DNA of 64,000 nucleotides, taken from contig NZ_FCOJ02000015.1 in NCBI RefSeq assembly GCF_001545035.1, forward strand, positions 1 to 64,000, in the 5' to 3' direction. Both the position numbers and the translations under genes were made by a program. Source of the stretch: Caballeronia glebae. GTDB taxonomy: Bacteria; Pseudomonadota; Gammaproteobacteria; Burkholderiales; Burkholderiaceae. Of this stretch, positions 1 through 7,527 are shown in pieces (position 1 is the stretch's first letter; each line of letters starts with the position of its first letter). The notes under the pieces are model-generated. The model made no database searches. It was not told where the DNA came from and was given only the letters and a program-made list of their open reading frames with translations.

Positions 1-569
1 CCCACGATCTCCGCGAACGCCACCGCGCTTTCTCCCGCAATTCGATGCGCGCGGTGCGCCACGACCACCAGTTGATCCTGCGCGAGCAGATGCGTCTCCA
101 GCCGTCCAAGGTCGGCCGCGTCCGAAACGACGCCGAGATCCGCGCGGCTTTCCGCGAGCGCCTGCACGATCTCGACGCTCGGGCGTTCGTCGAGATCGAT
201 CGAAAGGTCCGGATACGCGGCGAGAAAACGTGAAAGCCTCGGCGGGAGAAAGGCGGCCAGCGCCGCCGTGTTGGACATCATCCGGATGCGGCCTTTCAAG
301 CCGGTTGCGAACGAGCGCAGTTCGCCGCGCATTTGCTCGACCTGGCCGAGAATCGCGCGCGCGTGGCGCACGAAGGCATCGCCCGCGGCGGTCGCCTGCA
401 CGCCGCGCCGGTTGCGCTCCAGCAACGGCGCGCCGAGTGCGGCCTCCATTCCCGCGATGCGCTCGCTCGCCGAAGCCAGCGCGAGATGCATCGCCTGCGC
501 GCCCGCCGTGATGCTGCCGCGCTCGGTCACGGTCAGGAAAAGCCGCATGTCGGTCAGATCGAAACGCAT
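1..569 (-). CDS. LysR-family transcriptional regulator (N-terminal part, cut by window edge)
   Basis: The reverse strand reads open from an ATG at 569 to the left edge, about 189 codons, so the C-terminus is missing. The first residues (MRFDLTDMRLFLTV, then RGSITAGAQAMHLA and ASERIAGMEAALGAPLLER) are the classic LysR winged helix-turn-helix, in which the recognition helix lies around residues 18-37. The remainder is the start of the periplasmic-binding-like effector domain. It is transcribed divergently from the TauE/SafE permease at 652 with 82 bp between them, the usual arrangement for a LysR protein controlling its neighbour. That regulatory link is inference from position; the ligand cannot be told. 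Confidence 0.88.
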   Translation of the reverse strand, partial: MRFDLTDMRLFLTVTERGSITAGAQAMHLALASASERIAGMEAALGAPLLERNRRGVQATAAGDAFVRHARAILGQVEQMRGELRSFATGLKGRIRMMSNTAALAAFLPPRLSRFLAAYPDLSIDLDERPSVEIVQALAESRADLGVVSDAADLGRLETHLLAQDQLVVVAHRAHRIAGESAVAFAEIV

Positions 570-651
570 CGCGCATCCTTCGGTTTTGCCGAAGCCTCGC
601 ATTGGAAATGCCAGATTGTAAGCGGCGTGCGGCGTCGTTAGCATCTGTCGA

Positions 652-1419
652 ATGGAACCCTTTATTCTCGTTATCGGCGCCGGTTTTCTTGCGGGCGCGA
701 TGAATGCGCTGGCCGGCGGCGGCTCGTTCGTGAGCCTTCCCGCGATGATCGCAGCCGGCTTGCCACCGGTTCAGGCGAACGCTTCGAGCACCGTCGCGCT
801 CTTTCCGGGCGGCGTGGTGAGCGCGTGGGCCTATCGCGACGGGCTGGGTCCGGTCGGCTCGGTGTCGATCCGCAAGATGCTCGTGACGACGCTCATCGGC
901 GGTTTCGTCGGCGCGGCGTTGTTGCTGTCCACTTCGTCCAGAACGTTTTCCTTCGTGCTGCCGTGGCTGCTTTTGTGCGCTAGCTTCACGCTTGCGTTCG
1001 GCCGCAAGCTCGGCGAGATGTTGCGGCGGCGCTGGCATATCGGCGTGGCTGCGGTCCTGTCGATCCAGTTCGCGCTCGGCGTGTATGGCGGCTATTTCGG
1101 CGGCGCGGTCGGCATCATGATGATGGCCGTCTGGGGATTGCTCGATTCGCGCGACCTGAAAAGCCTGAACGCGCCGCGCACGCTGCTCGTGAGCGCGGCC
1201 AACTCGGTCGCGGTGCTGACCTTCGCGGCGGCGCAAGCCGTGCGCTGGCCGGAGACGATTGCGATGCTGCTTGCGGCGATCGCAGGCGGATACGGCGGCG
1301 CGCAGATCGGCCGCCGCGCGCCGCCGCAGTGGATTCGCATGGGCACCTTGTTCGTCAGCGCCGGCATCACGATTGCATTCTTCGTGAAGACTTACGGGCC
1401 GATGCTCTCGCACCGATGA
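652..1419 (+). CDS. TauE/SafE (TSUP) family sulfite/anion exporter-like membrane protein
   Basis: A 255-residue inner-membrane protein with about eight hydrophobic segments. The N-terminal repeat holds the family signature (GAGFLAGAMNALAGGGSF, then LPPVQANASSTVALFPG), which recurs more loosely in the second half (GVYGGYFGGAVGIMMMA, LNAPRTLLVSAANSVA), as expected for the internally duplicated TSUP fold. Family members export sulfite, sulfoacetate or other organosulfur and carboxylate anions; the substrate here is unknown. The start ATG follows closely on the divergent LysR promoter region. Length is normal for the family. No sulfur-metabolism gene is adjacent, so the sulfite label should be taken only as a family name. 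Confidence 0.87.
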   Translation: MEPFILVIGAGFLAGAMNALAGGGSFVSLPAMIAAGLPPVQANASSTVALFPGGVVSAWAYRDGLGPVGSVSIRKMLVTTLIGGFVGAALLLSTSSRTFSFVLPWLLLCASFTLAFGRKLGEMLRRRWHIGVAAVLSIQFALGVYGGYFGGAVGIMMMAVWGLLDSRDLKSLNAPRTLLVSAANSVAVLTFAAAQAVRWPETIAMLLAAIAGGYGGAQIGRRAPPQWIRMGTLFVSAGITIAFFVKTYGPMLSHR

Positions 1420-1454
1420 TGGACGTAAGCGCGCCGACCTCCAGGGAGACCATC

Positions 1455-1715
1455 ATGATTCCCGCCTTGCTAGAGACCATTGGCGCGCTTTCGCTGCTCG
1501 CGAGTGTCGCGGCGAAGATCGCGTTGCTGTACGCAATGCGCGATGAAGACGTGCCCGGGCCGCCGAAACCCGCATCGATAAAACGCGTCCGAACCGCGTG
1601 TTTTCGGTTCAACGGGCGCGGCGAAACACATCGCGCGCGCCTGCCGCTCAGTGCGCGCTGCGTTCGATTGGCGGCAGGCCGAGCGGCTTTCTCGCGGACT
1701 CGTAGGCCCGGATGA
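1455..1715 (+). CDS. possible small one-helix membrane protein (weakly supported)
   Basis: An ATG at 1455 lies behind a good ribosome-binding site (GGGAGACC, 1443-1450) and begins MIPALLETIGALSLLASVAAKIAL split over a hydrophobic stretch of about 20 residues, followed by a charged, proline-containing tail. The first 45 codons look protein-like; the last 40 are arginine-rich and overlap the 3' end of the opposite-strand gene ending at 1648, so a real product may have a different C-terminus or the frame may be spurious. It sits 35 bp behind the TauE/SafE gene and could be cotranscribed. No family recognised. Confidence 0.32.
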   Translation: MIPALLETIGALSLLASVAAKIALLYAMRDEDVPGPPKPASIKRVRTACFRFNGRGETHRARLPLSARCVRLAAGRAAFSRTRRPG

Positions 1716-2193
1716 AGCGCGGATCGTCGTCGAGTTCGCGCGCCATCCACTTCGACAGATCGGCGCCACAGGCGGGATCGGCGATGTCGCGGAAGCACGG
1801 CGAATTCGCAGGCATCATGCTCGCGGCCCAGTAAAAGCCGAAGAGCGCCTGCTTTTCCGCTGGCTCCATGACGATGGCCTCTGGGTCGGCGCCCGAAAAC
1901 CAGCGGTCGAGCCTCGCGGAAAGGGAGGCTTCGGTTTCGCGTCTATCGTAGGAGAAGACATAACCGCCGCCCGCCTGGGCCGTGCGAAAGTCGTTCATCA
2001 CGATCTCCGCGACAAAACGCGCCGCTTTTTGACTGGCCGCGAACGATTGCGCGTGCGCACCGCAAGTGAGGAACGAGAGGGAGACGAGCAACGATATTGT
2101 TTTGCGCCGAACTAAATGGCGGCATTTTTTCCGATTGCTTGCCGAGTTCACATGAATCAGAGGAAAGAATTTCGCGTTGCCGAGAATAAGCAC
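1648..2193 (-). CDS. hypothetical exported protein
   Basis: A 181-codon frame whose protein has a plausible signal peptide near residues 30-50 (KTISLLVSLSFLTCGAHAQS, cleavage after AHA). The mature part of about 130 residues is soluble-looking and contains repeated aromatic and acidic patches and two cysteines (CFRDIADPACG) that could form a disulfide in the periplasm. No family recognised. The open frame begins with GTG at 2193, but no clear ribosome-binding site was seen; an alternative GTG at 2151 would place the signal peptide closer to the N-terminus, so the start is uncertain. Codon use matches the neighbours. Confidence 0.6.
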   Translation of the reverse strand: MLILGNAKFFPLIHVNSASNRKKCRHLVRRKTISLLVSLSFLTCGAHAQSFAASQKAARFVAEIVMNDFRTAQAGGGYVFSYDRRETEASLSARLDRWFSGADPEAIVMEPAEKQALFGFYWAASMMPANSPCFRDIADPACGADLSKWMARELDDDPRFIRAYESARKPLGLPPIERSAH

Positions 2194-2316
2194 GGCCGTG
2201 TAAATGCAGCACGTATTCTACTGATTTATTCGAATATAAAGCGTGCTCGGCCAGTGACGATTGCGCACTGCGTCAATCCGACCATTCGGTAGATGAATTG
2301 CCGGAACACCAATGCA

Positions 2317-2338
2317 AAACGGCCCGTACGGGCCGTTT
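2317..2338 (-). terminator. perfect palindrome downstream of the cold-shock gene, likely terminator
   Basis: A perfect 22-bp palindrome (arms AAACGGCCCGT/ACGGGCCGTTT) 25 bp after the cold-shock stop codon. Read on the minus strand the right arm ends in TTTT, as in a short rho-independent terminator. Confidence 0.7.
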
Positions 2339-2363
2339 CGTGCCTGAGGCGATAGCGCAGAAC

Positions 2364-2567
2364 TTACAGCGGCTGGATCGTCGAAGCTTGCTTGCCCTTC
2401 GGGCCTTGCTTGACTTCGAAGCTCACCTTTTGATTCTCCTGGAGCGACTTGAAACCCTTGGACTGGATTTCGGAGAAATGCGCAAACAGGTCTTCACCGC
2501 CGTCGTCCGGCGTGATGAAACCAAAACCCTTTGCATCGTTGAACCACTTCACGGTACCTGTTGCCAT
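2364..2567 (-). CDS. cspA: cold-shock protein (CspA family)
   Basis: A 67-residue protein that is essentially one cold-shock OB-fold. It starts [18 protein letters not shown], contains RNP1 (KGFGFI) and RNP2 (DLFAHFS), and ends in a [14 protein letters not shown] basic tail; both RNA-binding motifs and the conserved aromatic residues are intact. Such proteins bind single-stranded RNA/DNA and melt mRNA structure, either after cold shock or constitutively. About 245 bp of non-coding DNA precede it, room for the long structured 5' leader typical of csp mRNAs. A strong palindrome follows. Burkholderiaceae carry several csp paralogs, so the symbol denotes the family rather than a specific paralog. 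Confidence 0.95.
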   Translation of the reverse strand: MATGTVKWFNDAKGFGFITPDDGGEDLFAHFSEIQSKGFKSLQENQKVSFEVKQGPKGKQASTIQPL

Positions 2568-2812
2568 TTTTCCAAACCCTATTCAGACGGATTACGTTAA
2601 AGATGCGCTTCGAATGTCGAGCGGCATAGAGTTTTACCATGCCAGAACTCGGAGTTCAAATAAGCGTTTCTGCTAAGAGACACGACATAAACGCGTCATA
2701 CTTCGCGCCGGAAGCGCCAGTCCCGCTGCATTTCTTTTGTTCGTACATTATTCGTCCAGCCGTTCGATTATCCTCGACTTTCCGGTCGGGCAAACGATAA
2801 AGGCACGCTCAT
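2568..2812. promoter_or_regulatory. divergent control region between the cold-shock gene and the class II aldolase gene
   Basis: 245 bp without a convincing gene. It is clearly more AT-rich than its flanks (for example 2600-2700 and 2735-2765), which suits the csp promoter and untranslated leader on the minus strand. The aldolase start at 2813 is preceded by AAAGGC at 2800-2805. No specific operator was recognised. Confidence 0.5.
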
Positions 2813-3601
2813 ATGGCACATACGCTTTCCGGCGGCGCGCAACGCGTCGCGTCCGTTTCAGTCAAGCTCGACGCGCCCGAGATTGCCGAAGCGCGGCGAC
2901 AGCTTGCCGCCTGTTTTCGGCTCGCGGCGTTGCATGGATTCGAAGAAGGCGTATGCAATCATTTTTCGGCGATCGTTCCGGGGCACGACGATCTGTTCTT
3001 CGTGAATCCGTATGGCTATGCGTTCAGCGAGATCACGGCGTCGCGTCTGTTGATCTGCGATTTCAACGGCAACGTGATCGGCGGCGAAGGCGCGCCCGAA
3101 GCGACCGCGTTCTACATCCACGCGCGCGTGCACAAACTGATGCCGCGCGTGAAGGCGGCCTTCCATACGCATATGCCGAACGCGACCGCGTTATGCCTGC
3201 TCGATGGGCCGCCGCTCTTGTGGCTCGGACAAATGTCGCTTAAGTTCTATGGCCGCACGGCGGTCGACGAGCACTACAACGGCCTGGCACTCGACGATAC
3301 CGAAGGCGATCGCATCGCTCGCACGATGGGCGATGCCGATATCCTGTTCCTCAAGAATCACGGCGTGATGGTTGCAGGCGCAACTATCGCCGAGGCATGG
3401 GACGATCTCTACTATCTGGAGCGCGCGGCCGAAGTGCAATTGCGCGCGATGAGCGCGAACCGGCCGCTCAAGCCGGTGCCGCACGAGATTGCGCAGCGCA
3501 CGTATGAGCAGATGCGCGCGGGCGACGCCGAGAGCGCACGGGCGCATCTCGCGAGCGGCATGCGGCAGTTGCGCGCGCGCGGTATCGATTTGGAAACTTG
3601 A
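2813..3601 (+). CDS. class II aldolase/adducin family protein
   Basis: A 262-residue cytosolic protein of the class II aldolase/adducin fold. The metal-site signature is present: HTHMPNATAL around residues 121-130 supplies two zinc ligands, and the third comes from KNHGVMV near residue 181. The NHFSA and NPYGYAFSEI stretches are typical of the family's substrate pocket. Members cleave sugar phosphates (L-fuculose-, L-rhamnulose-phosphate) or decarboxylate/epimerise related compounds; the substrate is not readable here. It is convergent with a sugar ABC-importer operon and its stop codon abuts the permease stop with no spacer, so a role in the same sugar pathway is possible but not shown. Confidence 0.88.
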   Translation: MAHTLSGGAQRVASVSVKLDAPEIAEARRQLAACFRLAALHGFEEGVCNHFSAIVPGHDDLFFVNPYGYAFSEITASRLLICDFNGNVIGGEGAPEATAFYIHARVHKLMPRVKAAFHTHMPNATALCLLDGPPLLWLGQMSLKFYGRTAVDEHYNGLALDDTEGDRIARTMGDADILFLKNHGVMVAGATIAEAWDDLYYLERAAEVQLRAMSANRPLKPVPHEIAQRTYEQMRAGDAESARAHLASGMRQLRARGIDLET

Positions 3602-4903
3602 TTACTTCTTCGCGCCGAAGCGCCTGAACCATCCGTGCTTGCCCACGTCGGTCTGTTGCAGGAACACGGCGATCACGATAATCAAGCCCTTCAACACGAG
3701 TTGCGTATTGCTGTCGATATCGTTGAGCAACAGGATGTTGCTCAGAAAGCCGAAGATCAGCACACCGGCGACCGTGCCCGACACACGTCCGACGCCACCC
3801 GAAAGGCTCGTGCCGCCGATCACCACGGCGGCGATCGCGTCGAGTTCCCAGCCCATGCCGGCATCCGCCTTGCCTTGCCGGTACTGCGCCGCGTAAAGCA
3901 CGCCGACGAGCGCCGACAGCAGCCCCGAAATCGCATAAGCGGCCATCTTGTGACGCGCGACATCGAGTCCCGACACGACCGCGCATTTCTCGTTGCCGCC
4001 TATTGCGTACAGATACTTGCCGAACACGGTACGGTTCATCACGAAGCCGACGATCACGGCGATCACGAGAAAGAAGAGCGCGGGCACCGGCACGACGCTG
4101 AAGAGCAGCGCGCGCAATGCTTCGATATCGGTCGTCGCGTTGGTGCCGCTATAGATCGAGTAGACCGCCGTGTCCTGGCCCGCGATCAGGCGTGCCGCGC
4201 CGAGCACGCCGACCATCGCGGCGAGCGTCACGATGAAGGGCTGCATGCGTCCGCGCGTGATGATCCAGCCGTTCAATGCGCCGAGCGTGAAGCCCGCGAG
4301 CGGCACGATCCACATCACGGCGAGCAAGGGCATGCGATGCCCGCCGTGCAGCGCGATATACGCGCACGCCAGCGCCGCGACGATCGCCGCGATGAACACT
4401 TGCATGCCGACGGGTGCACGGTCCGCGACGCGCACGGTCTGCGTAGACTGCGTAGTCTGCGTAGTGTGCGTATTGCGGGCGCGCATGATGCCGCGCGCGA
4501 CGCCGAGCGCGGCGAACACGATCGCGAATACGGCGAGCGCATCCAGCACGAGCGATGCATATGTCGCGCGATTCCAGCCATCTGTCGTGAGCAGCATCGC
4601 GGTGAGCACGCTGCCGAGGCCCATGATCGCGCCGACCGACAGATCGATGCCCGCCGTGATGATGACGAGCGTCATGCCGATGGAAATCACGCCGACGTTC
4701 GCGACCTGGCGAAACACGTCGGAGATATTCACGCTCGACAGAAAGATGTTCGCGCCATCGGCCGAATGCGGCGACGTGAGCGCGCCCACCACGAGCAGCA
4801 CGATGAGCCCCAGGTAATACTTCAGATACGTGAGGAACGTGCTCAGGTGTCGCTGGCGGGCATTGGCTCCGTGCTCGGCGAGTTGGTCCTGCGCTTGAAG
4901 CAT
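3602..4903 (-). CDS. sugar ABC transporter permease (ribose/xylose type)
   Basis: A 433-residue inner-membrane permease of the BPD_transp_2 family used by ribose-, xylose- and inositol-type importers. Roughly ten hydrophobic segments are visible. The conserved stretch SIGMTLVIITAGIDLSVG, the GRMQPFIVTLAAM region and the late motif DAIAAVVIGGTSLSGGVG mark the family. It is about 100 residues longer than RbsC; part of the extra length is a hydrophilic insert near residues 140-165 made of threonine/glutamine-rich 9-bp repeats (4437-4472). It is the last gene of the ABC operon, 23 bp after the ATPase gene, and its product should pair with the binding protein at 6448. Substrate unknown. Confidence 0.92.
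   Translation of the reverse strand: MLQAQDQLAEHGANARQRHLSTFLTYLKYYLGLIVLLVVGALTSPHSADGANIFLSSVNISDVFRQVANVGVISIGMTLVIITAGIDLSVGAIMGLGSVLTAMLLTTDGWNRATYASLVLDALAVFAIVFAALGVARGIMRARNTHTTQTTQSTQTVRVADRAPVGMQVFIAAIVAALACAYIALHGGHRMPLLAVMWIVPLAGFTLGALNGWIITRGRMQPFIVTLAAMVGVLGAARLIAGQDTAVYSIYSGTNATTDIEALRALLFSVVPVPALFFLVIAVIVGFVMNRTVFGKYLYAIGGNEKCAVVSGLDVARHKMAAYAISGLLSALVGVLYAAQYRQGKADAGMGWELDAIAAVVIGGTSLSGGVGRVSGTVAGVLIFGFLSNILLLNDIDSNTQLVLKGLIIVIAVFLQQTDVGKHGWFRRFGAKK
4437..4472 (-). repeat. four tandem 9-bp units inside the permease gene
   Basis: The plus strand shows about four copies of a 9-mer close to TCTGCGTAG (4438-4472), encoding a T-Q-(S/T)-T linker (HTTQTTQSTQTV). Because the unit is a multiple of three, copy-number change would lengthen or shorten the linker without a frameshift. 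Confidence 0.8.
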
Positions 4904-4926
4904 GATGCGAGTCTCCGGTTCTTGCT

Positions 4927-6444
4927 TCAGGGCGACGCCATCTTGATGAGCACATCACCCGAAAATTGCCCGCGCGTCAGCACGCCGCGCGCGCGTCCTT
5001 CGCACATCACGAGAATGCGGTCGGACAACAGCATCAGCTCGTCGATCTCCGAACTCGCCACGATCACCGTCACGCCATCGCGCGCGGCCGCGAGTATTTG
5101 CCGATAGATCTCGGCCTTCGCAGCGACATCGACGCCGCGCGTGGGTTCGTCGAGAAGCAGAATGCGCGGCTTCGTCATCAGCCATTTGCCGATGATGAGC
5201 TTCTGCTGATTGCCGCCCGACAACGTGCTCGCGTCCGGCGCGAGGTTGCGATGCTTCACGTTCGATGCGCGCGCCTGAGCGCTCGCCCACGCATGCATGC
5301 GTGCGCGCCGATAGAACGGAAACCCCGGCGCGCGGGATAGCGACGGCAAGACCAGATTCGCTTCGAGCGATTGATCGAGCACGAGCCCGTCCTTCTTGCG
5401 ATCCTCGGTCACGAATGCGAGTCCGGCGGCGGCAGCGCGATCGGGCGAATCGATGGTGCGCGCATGGCCCGCCACGCGTATTTCGCCATCGCGCCGATAC
5501 CGCGACACACCGAAGATCGCCTCCAGTATTTCCGTCTTGCCCGCGCCGAGCAGTCCCGAGATGCCGAACACTTCGCCTTGCTGCACCGCGAACGACACAT
5601 CGGATACGAGCGCGCGCGCCGCTCCGGACAACGTGAGGCCGCGCACGTCCACCGCGAGCGGGCGCTCTTGCGGCGCTTCGGCCTCGGTGCGCTCGGGCGG
5701 CGCGAAGTCCTTTCCGATCATCATCGAAACGAGCGCTTGCGACGATTCCACTTGCCGCATCTGCAAGGTCGCGATGCGTCTTCCATCGCGCAATACAGTC
5801 ACGCGATCGGCGACCGCGAACACTTCGCCCAGACGATGACTGATGAGCACGATGCCGATGCCGCGCGCGCGCAAGTCCTTCGTGAGCGCGAGCAGGGCAT
5901 GCGTTTCGGTATCGGACAGCGCGGACGTCGGCTCGTCCATGATGAGCACGCGCGCATCCGCGAGCAACGCCTTCGCGATCTCGACGAGCTGCTTCTCGCC
6001 GACACGCAGCGTGCCGACGAGCGTCTCCGGCGGCAAGCGAAAGCCCAGTTGCGCGAGCACGCTGGCGGCCGCGGCACGCATCGCGCGACGGTCGGGAAAG
6101 CCCATGCGCGTGCGTATTTCCTTGCCGAGAAAGATGTTGTCGACGGCGGACAGCGTATCGACGAGATTCAGTTCCTGATGAATGATCGCGACGCCCGCGC
6201 GCGTCGCGTCGTTCACGCTCGTCATGCGGATCGGCTCGCCGCGCACGCGAATGCTGCCCGCGTCGGGCGAATAGAGGCCGCCCAGAATCTTCATCAGGCT
6301 CGACTTGCCCGCGCCGTTCTCGCCGACGAGCGCGTGCACCTCGCCCGCGGCGACATCGAAATCGACGGCCGATAGCGCGGCGCTGCCGTTGAACGAGATC
6401 GACAGGCCCGCGGCTTCGATGAGCGGCGCGGTCGCGGATGCCAT
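4927..6444 (-). CDS. sugar ABC transporter ATP-binding protein (tandem-domain, RbsA/MglA type)
   Basis: A 505-residue protein with two fused ABC ATPase domains, the layout of RbsA/MglA/XylG. Domain one (about residues 8-240) has Walker A GENGAGKSS, a signature-like LRVGEKQLVEIAKAL and Walker B VLIMDEPTSAL. Domain two (about 260-500) has the family's altered Walker A GLLGAGKTE, signature LSGGNQQK and Walker B ILLLDEPTRGVDV. In these transporters the second site is usually the degenerate one. It begins 3 bp after the binding-protein stop and is followed by the permease, so the three are translated as one operon. It powers sugar uptake at the inner face of the membrane. Confidence 0.95.
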   Translation of the reverse strand: MASATAPLIEAAGLSISFNGSAALSAVDFDVAAGEVHALVGENGAGKSSLMKILGGLYSPDAGSIRVRGEPIRMTSVNDATRAGVAIIHQELNLVDTLSAVDNIFLGKEIRTRMGFPDRRAMRAAAASVLAQLGFRLPPETLVGTLRVGEKQLVEIAKALLADARVLIMDEPTSALSDTETHALLALTKDLRARGIGIVLISHRLGEVFAVADRVTVLRDGRRIATLQMRQVESSQALVSMMIGKDFAPPERTEAEAPQERPLAVDVRGLTLSGAARALVSDVSFAVQQGEVFGISGLLGAGKTEILEAIFGVSRYRRDGEIRVAGHARTIDSPDRAAAAGLAFVTEDRKKDGLVLDQSLEANLVLPSLSRAPGFPFYRRARMHAWASAQARASNVKHRNLAPDASTLSGGNQQKLIIGKWLMTKPRILLLDEPTRGVDVAAKAEIYRQILAAARDGVTVIVASSEIDELMLLSDRILVMCEGRARGVLTRGQFSGDVLIKMASP

Positions 6445-6447
6445 CGT

Positions 6448-7422
6448 TCAGTGGCTCGCGATGTATTGCTTCGCGTTGTCCACGAAGATGCCTTGCGTCG
6501 GCAGCGTGACCTTCTTCGGCACCTTGTCGCCGTGAAGCACCTTAAGCGACTGGCGAATGCCTTCCGCGCCCGGCGTCGGATACATGAACGTGCCCGCGAG
6601 CAGGCCCTGCTCGACCCACGTCGCGCCTTCCTGCGGCAGACCGTCAATGCCCACGAACTTGATGCTCTTCTCGCGGCCCGCGTCCTTCGCGGCGAGATAC
6701 GCGCCATAGGCCATCGGATCGTTGTGCGCGTAGACCACGTCGATCTTGGGCTGCACGCGCAGCACGGTCTTCATGTAGTCGTAGGCCTTGTCCTGCTTCC
6801 AGTCGCAATCGACGCGCTCGCCCACGCGCTTGATGCCCTTTTCCTTGCCGATGGCCTTGTCCGCGCCGTCGTGCCGGTCGTGCGCGGGCTGCGCGCCGAA
6901 GCCGCCCCAGATCTCGACGAGATTGCCTTGCGCCTTGCCCGGTCCGCCCGTCAGCTTGACGATGAAGTTGCCCGCTTCCTGTCCGATCTGCACATTGTCC
7001 CCGCCGATGAACTGCGTGAACTGATCGCCGTTCACTTCACGATCGAGCACGAACACGGGAATGCCTGCTTTAAAGGCCTTTTCGACGACGCCAGTGAGTC
7101 CCGCCGACTCCTTGGGCGAGATGAAGATTGCGTCCATCTTCTGCGCGATGAAGTTCTCCATGTCGGCGTTCTGCTTGTCGGTGCGATCGCCTGCATCGGC
7201 AATGATCAGCTCGACCTCGGTATGCTTCGCGGCCTCGGCCTTCATGTCCTTGTTGAACTGCACGCGCCACGGCTCGACGGTCGTGACCTGCGAGAACCCG
7301 AAGCGGTATTTCTTCTGCTGCGCGAACGCCGGTTGTGCGATGAGCGCCGATAACGTGCCGAGCGCGCCGGCCAGCGGTGCGGCGATGAGACTCGCGGTGA
7401 TGATGCGTCGTTTGCTGTCCAT
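6448..7422 (-). CDS. periplasmic sugar-binding protein of the ABC importer
   Basis: A 324-residue exported protein with a clear signal peptide (MDSKRRIITASLIAAPLAGA... to PAFA, cleavage near residue 34). The mature part is a type I periplasmic binding protein: KYRFGFSQVT at the start, then PKESAGLTGVVEKAFKAGIPVFVLDR in the middle and YAHNDPMAYGAYLAAKDAG, the usual hinge and ligand-pocket segments of ribose/inositol-type proteins. A strong ribosome-binding site (AGGAGAG) precedes the ATG. It is first in the ABC operon and 105 bp downstream of the LacI gene. The ligand, probably a sugar or polyol, cannot be fixed from the sequence. Confidence 0.92.
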   Translation of the reverse strand: MDSKRRIITASLIAAPLAGALGTLSALIAQPAFAQQKKYRFGFSQVTTVEPWRVQFNKDMKAEAAKHTEVELIIADAGDRTDKQNADMENFIAQKMDAIFISPKESAGLTGVVEKAFKAGIPVFVLDREVNGDQFTQFIGGDNVQIGQEAGNFIVKLTGGPGKAQGNLVEIWGGFGAQPAHDRHDGADKAIGKEKGIKRVGERVDCDWKQDKAYDYMKTVLRVQPKIDVVYAHNDPMAYGAYLAAKDAGREKSIKFVGIDGLPQEGATWVEQGLLAGTFMYPTPGAEGIRQSLKVLHGDKVPKKVTLPTQGIFVDNAKQYIASH

Positions 7423-7507
7423 TGTCGTCTCTCCTGTTTTGGTTGCCAGCTTCGGGTCTGGTTTTGAGCGGTGCCGTTGCTCTTGCTGGTTCTCACCTTC
7501 GAAAAAA

Positions 7508-7519
7508 TAAAACGTTATA
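7508..7519. promoter_or_regulatory. candidate LacI-type operator before the ABC operon
   Basis: TAAAACGTTATA, an imperfect palindrome centred on AACGTT, lies 86 bp upstream of the binding-protein start. It shares its core with the perfect palindrome before the adjacent LacI gene (8635-8646). Inference only. Confidence 0.4.
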
Positions 7520-7527
7520 GCGCGCCC

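Noticed and set aside
3635..5107. A 490-codon open frame on the plus strand
   Set aside because: It is antisense to the sugar permease and ATPase genes, whose motifs are clear; its protein is His/Asp/Arg-rich and motif-free, as expected of a GC-rich shadow frame.
4927..7422. Assignment of the first ABC operon as a rhizopine (MocB) importer of the moc-like operon at 16 kb
   Set aside because: The binding protein has no diagnostic feature, the operon is 9 kb away with its own LacI regulator, and family similarity to ribose-type importers is generic.
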